Shown in pieces: positions 35,029 to 40,186 of a stretch of 40,186 nt of DNA. The DNA comes from an uncultured Clostridia bacterium (GTDB lineage: Bacteria > Bacillota > Clostridia > Oscillospirales > Acutalibacteraceae). Position 1 is the first letter of the stretch. Each line of letters begins with the position of its first letter. The notes beneath the pieces are model-generated. The model was not told the DNA's origin and did no database searches. It saw only the letters and a program-made list of their open reading frames with translations. A program made the position numbers and the translations under genes. The stretch lies in NCBI GenBank assembly GCA_947624865.1, contig CANQMH010000009.1, positions 1-40,186 on the forward strand, given 5' to 3'.

Positions 35029-36705
35029 TTATCTCTTTACCGCGTATGTTCTCTCGTCTGCCGCTTTTATAAAGGCAATCAGGCCCCAGCACGCAATTAT
35101 ACTTGAACCGCCGCTGCTTATAAACGGAAATGTAACGCCTGTAAGCGGAAGAATATCGGTTGCTCCGAAAATATTAAGGGAAAGCTGAACTACAAGAAGT
35201 CCTGCCGCACAGCAGGCTGTAATTGAATAAAATGTACTTCTGCTTCGGGTCGTAATCGCACGGGCATAAATTACCAGCGCACCAACTGCAATTGCAAGCG
35301 TTATGGCGACTATAACGCCCATTTCTTCGGAAACCAGTCCGAATACAAGGTCGCTTTCGGAAGCCGCAACCTGTTTTAAAAAGCCGTTGCCTATGCCAAC
35401 TCCGAACAGTCCTCCGCTTGCTATAAACGTAAGAACGTGAGCCTGCTGATAACCCTCGTTCTGCGCATACTCCCAAACGTGTCTCCACGCTTTGAAACGG
35501 TCTGCAACATACGGTTTAAATCTCAGCACAAACGTCACGCCGAACGCCGCCGCCGCAACTGCAAGAATTATAGTTTTAAAATCGCCCGAACGCATAAATG
35601 CAATGAGCAGAAATGTTACAAAGAATATCAATGCAGTGCCGAAGTCGCCCATCAGAGCGAGCAAACCTACGCATATAACTGAAAAGATGATAAATTCAAT
35701 AAGGTTTTTGCTTGTCTGCAACTTATCGAGCGAGCTTGCACCTATGAAAATATAAATTATCTTTACAAGCTCCGACGGCTGAATTGAAATTGAACCTATA
35801 TAAATCCAGTTTGCCGCGCCGTTCGTGATTTTACCAAACACAATACTCATCAGCAGTAATCCTACTGCCAATATCATCATAGGAAATCTTAATTTATTAA
35901 CCTTGTCGGGATCCTCAATCAGCTTGATAATTACGCAGAAAAGCACCATTCCGATCGCCGCCGCAATAAGCTGAACATACGCCGAGCGCTCAACCTGCCT
36001 TACAAGCAGCATTACGCCTGTTCCCGTCAGAAACAGAGCCAGCGCTTCAAGCTCAAAATTTACGCGTCTTAATATAAATGAGGAAACAAAGAAAAATCCC
36101 CATTCCACAGCCGCAAGCGCTCCGAACAGCGCAAGCGGAGAATATATATTTGTGCCGTCATTCCAATACATTGCTTCTACACACATAAAAAAGTGGAAAA
36201 TCGTTACTAAAAGCATCAGCTTCCACGATTTTATGGCAGGCTTGTTGCTTACTCTTGAAAAGAACCAGCTTGCTCTCAGATTTTCGTCGTACTCCTCGCC
36301 TCTTTTGAACTCAAAATCCGAATTTCCGACAGTAATCGTATCGTCAATGAGAACTCGTGTTCTTCCGCGGGTCTTCTGACCGTTTAAATATGTACCGCTT
36401 TTTGAACCTGTATCGGTTACAAACCATCCGTCCTTGCGCCTTAACAGCACGCAATGATTTCTTGAAACCGCAGAGTCGTCAACAACAACGTCGCTTGACT
36501 TGCTTCTGCCGATTGAATTTTCCCAAAACAGCACAGGAAGCTTTAATCCCGTAGCAGGGTTGTAAAGTGTTACAAGCGGTTTTTCTGGACGTCTGCGGCG
36601 TCGCATTGCGGCATAGCACTGATATACTATAACTATGGCATAAACAGGCATTAACATTCTCAGTGCAACAACGCCGATGTCAAATATTACCGATATATCT
36701 AACAC
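35029..36705 (-). CDS. FHA-domain RodA/FtsW (SEDS) peptidoglycan glycosyltransferase
   Basis: 558 residues. One N-terminal membrane span is followed by a forkhead-associated domain (about 45-120) with ENSIGRSKSSDVVVDD, SAVSRNHCVLL and SGTYLNG, i.e. the phosphothreonine-binding loops. The rest is a SEDS domain of about ten spans: GAANWIYIGSISIQPSELVK, GDFGTALIFF, LVFGLVSEEMGV and TFPFISSGGSS. It polymerises lipid II glycan chains with the PbpA encoded next. GTG 36705 is preferred, with AAAGGAG 8 bases upstream; the in-frame GTG 36714 overlaps that site. The FHA domain implies control by a Ser/Thr protein kinase, none of which is in the window. Confidence 0.92.
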   Translation of the reverse strand: MLDISVIFDIGVVALRMLMPVYAIVIVYQCYAAMRRRRRPEKPLVTLYNPATGLKLPVLFWENSIGRSKSSDVVVDDSAVSRNHCVLLRRKDGWFVTDTGSKSGTYLNGQKTRGRTRVLIDDTITVGNSDFEFKRGEEYDENLRASWFFSRVSNKPAIKSWKLMLLVTIFHFFMCVEAMYWNDGTNIYSPLALFGALAAVEWGFFFVSSFILRRVNFELEALALFLTGTGVMLLVRQVERSAYVQLIAAAIGMVLFCVIIKLIEDPDKVNKLRFPMMILAVGLLLMSIVFGKITNGAANWIYIGSISIQPSELVKIIYIFIGASSLDKLQTSKNLIEFIIFSVICVGLLALMGDFGTALIFFVTFLLIAFMRSGDFKTIILAVAAAAFGVTFVLRFKPYVADRFKAWRHVWEYAQNEGYQQAHVLTFIASGGLFGVGIGNGFLKQVAASESDLVFGLVSEEMGVIVAITLAIAVGALVIYARAITTRSRSTFYSITACCAAGLLVVQLSLNIFGATDILPLTGVTFPFISSGGSSIIACWGLIAFIKAADERTYAVKR

Positions 36706-36826
36706 GCTTTCCACTCCTTTGCTTCCCGAATTTTATATCAATAAACAAACGGCGGTTTCTTCCGCTCTGTCTGCCTTATTCTGCACAATCTGCAAAGTAA
36801 TGTATAATCACAATTATACAGTTTAA

Positions 36827-36855
36827 ATAATAATGCAAAACGGCAAAAAAGTCAA
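36827..36855 (-). promoter_or_regulatory. Promoter of the rodA-pbpA pair
   Basis: Minus strand: TTGACT (36850-36855), 17-base spacer, TATTAT (36827-36832), about 120 bases upstream of the start. A second TATAAT (36813-36818) without a good -35 lies just downstream. Confidence 0.6.
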
Positions 36856-36924
36856 TATTTTTAGTCAGGCTGTTTATCCAGAGAACATATATCGGATATA
36901 ACATAATAAACAGACTTCGCAAAC

Positions 36925-36963
36925 AAAAAAGTCGGGCAACCGATTCCTTCGGTAAACCCGACT
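36925..36963 (-). terminator. Terminator of htrA
   Basis: Minus strand: AGTCGGG (36957-36963) with CCCGACT (36930-36936), enclosing an inner ACCGA/TCGGT stem, followed by TTTTTT. It lies 27 bases past the htrA stop. Confidence 0.88.
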
Positions 36964-36989
36964 CTGTATTGCTTGCATTATATCATTAA

Positions 36990-38786
36990 TTATTTATCTT
37001 CCTGAAGCGTTACCTCAAATTCGCCCTCGCTGCCGTCAGACACTCTGTAGTATTTTAATTTTATTTTATCACCTGACTTGTGTGACTCAAGTATTTCATA
37101 AATATCGGCAAATGAAGTAACGGTCTGACCGTCTGCTTCGGTTATTATGTCTCCTGTTTTTAGCTCTGTACCGTCGCACGGTCCGTCCTCGGTAATTTGC
37201 TGGACAAGAATGCCCTGAGGTATATTATATGAGCTTGCAGCCGGCGCGGTAACTGCGTTGCCCGAAATTCCGATTTTGACTCTGCCTTTTATATATCCGT
37301 CCTTTATAAGGTCGTCAGCTATTGCTTTTACGGTTGCGGAGGGAATTGCAAAACCCATTCCCTCATATTTTTCCGAAACAATTTTTGAGGTTGCAACTCC
37401 GATTACCTGACCATATAGATTTACAATAGGACCGCCCGAATTACCGGGGTTAATTGCTGCGTCGGTCTGAATATATTTTACAAGGCTTGTTGATGATAAA
37501 TCTCTGTTTACGGCAGACACAATACCCTTTGTAATAGAATTTTGATAGTCAAGTCCTCCGGGATTTCCCACAGCTATAATATCTTCGCCAAGTTCAATTT
37601 TCTCTGAATCGCCAAAATAAGCGGCTTTCATATTCTTTGCGCCGTCAATTTTCAGAACTGCAATATCTGTTCTTGAGTCAAAACCTACAACTCCGGCATC
37701 AAAGGTTTTGCCGTCGGAAGTAACCACCTGAATAAGATAGAGTGTTTTGCTGTTTCCTATAACGTGTGCATTAGTAATTACGTAACCGTCTGATGTGATA
37801 ATAATTCCGCTTCCCTGAGAAGAACAATTTTCAACCGTAGTAATTTTATCTGAATAGCAAACAATTCCTACCACCGAATCCGAAACCATATTAAATGCCG
37901 ATTCTGCGGTATATGATTTGTTTGTAGCCGCATCCTTAGGCTTGCTTTGAAGTGTAATGCCCTTAAAATCGGGATTTATTTTGTCACTGTAATCGGAACT
38001 CTCGTGATTAGTCTGAGGAGCCGTTTCGCCTGACTGCGGAATTGTATATCCGGGTACAGTATAACCGGGAATAGTAAAACTGTAACCGCCCTGTGCGTCC
38101 TGTCCGCCCGAGGATGTATTTGAAAAGTTGGTTGAAACAGAATAAATAGCTATTCCAATTATACTGGAAACAAGCAATGTGCAGAGAACTATTATTATTA
38201 CGATAAGTCCTGCGCTCATTTTTCTTTTTGGAGCAGGAGGTACGGGAGCATAAGGCATTTGCGCACCGTAACGAGGATACATATTACCCGCAGGAGCACC
38301 GTAGTTATTGACGGGGGGCTGAGAGTTGTAATGCGGCTGAGCATTATAATTTTGGTATCCGTTCTGTGGATTTCCCTGCTGAGCATATTGAGCATATTGG
38401 TAGCCTGTGTTGAATTGAGGATAAGAATAATCATTATTCATATTTGAATTTGAAGCAGAAGTATAATTATTCTGCGGATATTGCTCATAATTTCCAAAAT
38501 CAGGCTTCTGAAATTCCTGCTGTGCATTATTAAACTGAGGCTGTCCATAAGCATTTTGATTGTTTCCGTTCTGCATATTGACGCTCTGATCATTGGAGTT
38601 GTGCGAGTTGGAAATGTCGTTTATATTTTGCACCTCAGTGTCTGACGCGGAAAAAATATCATTCTGTACAGCGTTATTATGTAAAACCTCCTGCGTTTCG
38701 GCAGGCTGCTCACTGCTCTTTTCCGTAAACGGCTTTTGCGGCTCTTCGCCAAATGCTGTATTATCATAAAAATTATTATTATCCAT
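36990..38786 (-). CDS. htrA: Membrane-anchored HtrA/DegP-type serine protease with long Asn/Gln-rich cytoplasmic tail
   Basis: Degrades or holds misfolded exported proteins. 598 residues in three parts. Residues 1-188 are low-complexity, rich in Asn, Gln, Tyr and Pro. One membrane span lies at about 191-216. Outside it is a trypsin-like protease with His341 (VITNAHV), Asp374 (TDIAVL) and Ser450 (NPGNSGGP), then one PDZ domain at the C-terminus (about 500-598; ITEDGPCDGTELKTGDIITE). The catalytic triad is complete. The 188-residue N-terminal tail is unusually long for this family. AGGAG precedes the ATG. It forms a single-gene unit. Confidence 0.93.
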   Translation of the reverse strand: MDNNNFYDNTAFGEEPQKPFTEKSSEQPAETQEVLHNNAVQNDIFSASDTEVQNINDISNSHNSNDQSVNMQNGNNQNAYGQPQFNNAQQEFQKPDFGNYEQYPQNNYTSASNSNMNNDYSYPQFNTGYQYAQYAQQGNPQNGYQNYNAQPHYNSQPPVNNYGAPAGNMYPRYGAQMPYAPVPPAPKRKMSAGLIVIIIVLCTLLVSSIIGIAIYSVSTNFSNTSSGGQDAQGGYSFTIPGYTVPGYTIPQSGETAPQTNHESSDYSDKINPDFKGITLQSKPKDAATNKSYTAESAFNMVSDSVVGIVCYSDKITTVENCSSQGSGIIITSDGYVITNAHVIGNSKTLYLIQVVTSDGKTFDAGVVGFDSRTDIAVLKIDGAKNMKAAYFGDSEKIELGEDIIAVGNPGGLDYQNSITKGIVSAVNRDLSSTSLVKYIQTDAAINPGNSGGPIVNLYGQVIGVATSKIVSEKYEGMGFAIPSATVKAIADDLIKDGYIKGRVKIGISGNAVTAPAASSYNIPQGILVQQITEDGPCDGTELKTGDIITEADGQTVTSFADIYEILESHKSGDKIKLKYYRVSDGSEGEFEVTLQEDK

Positions 38787-38833
38787 ATCGGTTTCTCCTG
38801 TGATAATAGTTTTATAGTTTTATTTACCTGTTA

Positions 38834-38862
38834 ATTATACAACTTTGCAGGTCTAAAAGCAA
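38834..38862 (-). promoter_or_regulatory. Promoter of htrA
   Basis: Minus strand: TTGCTT (38857-38862), 17-base spacer, TATAAT (38834-38839), about 48 bases upstream of the ATG. Confidence 0.75.
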
Positions 38863-38986
38863 CCGCGTTATGTAATAAGAATGTGAGTTTATTCTGAATA
38901 TTTCGTGATTATTCATTAAAATAATACATATAAATCTCAATATTTTTAAATTGTTAAAAAATTATCAAAAAGTTTTTGCAAAAGTC

Positions 38987-39015
38987 TTTATATTTAAAGG
39001 AAAATATTGTATAAT
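38987..39015 (+). promoter_or_regulatory. Promoter of the aldolase gene
   Basis: TATAAT at 39010-39015 with a weak -35 TTTATA (38987-38992), 17-base spacer. The rest of the 290-bp htrA-fba gap is AT-rich with no other feature that I can support. Confidence 0.55.
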
Positions 39016-39076
39016 AAAATCAACTCGGCAGATAATGACGTTTGTCTGCGGAAATATATTTTAAAGGAAGATTAAA

Positions 39077-39943
39077 ATGCCATTAGTAAACGCTAAAGAA
39101 ATGCTTACAAAAGCAAAGGCAGGACACTATGCAGTAGGTCAGTTCAACATCAACAATCTTGAATGGACAAAATCAATACTTTTAACAGCTCAGGAGCTTA
39201 ACTCACCTGTTATTCTCGGTGTATCCGAAGGCGCAGGCAAATATATGTGCGGCTACAAAACCGTAGTCGGCATGGTAAACGGTATGCTTGATGAACTCGG
39301 AATTACAGTTCCTGTTGCTCTTCACCTTGACCACGGTTCATATGAGGGAGCTAAAAAGTGCATTGAAGCAGGATTCAGCTCAGTTATGTTTGACGGCTCG
39401 CACTATCCGATTGAAGAAAACATTGAAAAGACAAAAGAACTCGTTGCAACCTGCGAAGAACTCGGACTCTCAATTGAAGCAGAGGTTGGTTCAATCGGCG
39501 GCGAAGAAGACGGCGTAGTAGGCGCAGGCGAATGTGCTGACCCTGAAGAGTGTAAAATGATTGCTGATTTGGGAGTAACAATGCTTGCAGCCGGCATCGG
39601 AAACATTCACGGCAAATATCCTGCAAACTGGCAGGGACTCAGCTTTGAAACTCTTGACGCTATTCAGAAACTTACAGGAGATATGCCACTTGTACTTCAC
39701 GGCGGCACAGGTATTCCTGCTGATATGATTAAGAAAGCAATTTCTCTTGGTGTGTCAAAAATAAATGTTAACACAGAGTGTCAGCTTTCATTTGCAGCGG
39801 CTACAAGAAAGTATATTGAAGAGGGCAAAGACCTTCAGGGCAAAGGATTTGACCCAAGAAAGCTCCTTGCTCCCGGCGCAGAAGCTATTAAGGCTACGGT
39901 AAAAGAAAAAATGGAACTCTTTGGTTCTGTAGGCAAGGCTTAA
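39077..39943 (+). CDS. fba: Class II fructose-bisphosphate aldolase
   Basis: Zinc-dependent cleavage of fructose-1,6-bisphosphate to dihydroxyacetone phosphate and glyceraldehyde-3-phosphate in glycolysis, reversible in gluconeogenesis. 288 residues. The zinc ligands are in PVALHLDHGSYE, IEAEVGSIGGEEDG, GIGNIHGKYP and LVLHGGTGIP; the phosphate/substrate loop SKINVNTECQ follows. AAAGGAAG is upstream of the ATG. It is transcribed alone, between its own promoter and a strong terminator. A tagatose-bisphosphate aldolase is the main alternative within this family. Confidence 0.95.
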   Translation: MPLVNAKEMLTKAKAGHYAVGQFNINNLEWTKSILLTAQELNSPVILGVSEGAGKYMCGYKTVVGMVNGMLDELGITVPVALHLDHGSYEGAKKCIEAGFSSVMFDGSHYPIEENIEKTKELVATCEELGLSIEAEVGSIGGEEDGVVGAGECADPEECKMIADLGVTMLAAGIGNIHGKYPANWQGLSFETLDAIQKLTGDMPLVLHGGTGIPADMIKKAISLGVSKINVNTECQLSFAAATRKYIEEGKDLQGKGFDPRKLLAPGAEAIKATVKEKMELFGSVGKA

Positions 39944-39977
39944 TAAAGTTTAATTTAAAATTAAATAAATTATATGG

Positions 39978-40018
39978 GCTGTCTGTATAACAAATCGTAC
40001 AGACAGCTTTCTTATTTG
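39978..40018 (+). terminator. Terminator of fba
   Basis: GCTGTCTGTA (39978-39987) pairs with TACAGACAGC (39998-40007), followed by TTTCTTATTTG. Confidence 0.85.
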
Positions 40019-40031
40019 TTTTATTTTTGCA

Positions 40032-40060
40032 TTGACATTTTAATAATTTTATGTTACAAT
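40032..40060 (+). promoter_or_regulatory. Strong orphan promoter at the window edge
   Basis: A consensus TTGACA (40032-40037), 17-base spacer and TACAAT (40055-40060). No ORF of useful size follows within the window. Confidence 0.8.
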
Positions 40061-40066
40061 ATGTCA

Positions 40067-40184
40067 CATAATAAAAGTATATGTAATAAATAAACTTAAA
40101 ACTCGCTAAAATTTTTCCTTAATTAAACTAATTCTGTTTTTACACCGCGAAAATCCGCATTTAATCGGGTTTTCGCGTTTTTTT
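40067..40184 (+). ncRNA. Candidate small RNA or attenuated leader
   Basis: From the likely start near 40067 to the terminator there are about 118 bases, with only one- to three-codon reading frames. It may be a stable small RNA, or the leader of a gene just beyond the window whose expression is set by attenuation. Confidence 0.45.
40146..40184 (+). terminator. Strong intrinsic terminator at the window end
   Basis: CGCGAAAATCCG (40146-40157) pairs with CGGGTTTTCGCG (40166-40177) over 12 bp with one G-U pair, followed by seven Ts. Confidence 0.88.
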
Positions 40185-40186
40185 GA

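Overview
The window looks like chromosomal DNA of a low-GC, Gram-positive anaerobe of the Clostridia, most like a Ruminococcus-type gut bacterium. The reasons are AT-rich DNA with strong AGGAGG-type ribosome sites, a roughly 1,255-residue single-chain PurL with its own glutaminase domain, a transketolase split into two genes, a type III pantothenate kinase, a RodA with an N-terminal FHA domain, and SecA ending in a zinc-binding SEC-C tail. The assignment is from gene content only. I saw no tRNA, rRNA, CRISPR array, insertion sequence or integrase.

Layout. (1) 1-636: the 3' end of a surface protein made of tyrosine-rich, cell-wall-binding-like repeats, closed by a terminator. (2) 690-7536: a same-strand cell-surface polysaccharide cluster (GT4 glycosyltransferase, Wzy-like polymerase, two hexapeptide acyltransferases, Wzx-like flippase, LicD, GT2-like transferase), entered through a leader ending in a terminator-like hairpin. 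(3) 7607-9552: a promoter-led unit with an Smr-domain protein, a Crp/Fnr-family regulator and a patatin-like lipase. (4) 9639-10430: mntP behind a yybP-ykoY manganese riboswitch. (5) 10450-12283: a 2-hydroxyacid dehydrogenase and a HAD phosphatase transcribed divergently from a compact shared promoter. (6) 12305-14644: a very AT-rich island of three unknown membrane proteins, two of them clear paralogues. (7) 14802-24853, minus strand: purL, then an apparent operon trxB-like / EamA transporter / HAD phosphatase / alanine-type symporter, then the two transketolase halves.

(8) 24955-30492, plus strand: a coenzyme A precursor cluster, coaX - (structured leader) - panB - panC - panD - coaBC - birA. 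PanB, PanC and PanD make pantothenate, CoaX phosphorylates it, and CoaBC converts the product to 4'-phosphopantetheine. Ketopantoate reductase and the last two CoA enzymes are not in the window. (9) 30507-38862, minus strand: secA, a PbpA-type transpeptidase with its FHA-RodA glycosyltransferase partner, and a membrane-anchored HtrA protease, i.e. envelope assembly and quality control. (10) 38987-40184: class II fructose-bisphosphate aldolase, followed by a short promoter-to-terminator unit without an ORF at the window edge.

The most interesting unexplained items are the structured leader before panB (25904-26114), the ORF-less transcription unit at 40032-40184, the paralogous membrane-protein island, the mirror-symmetric divergent promoter at 11422-11473, and unusual motif residues in CoaX.
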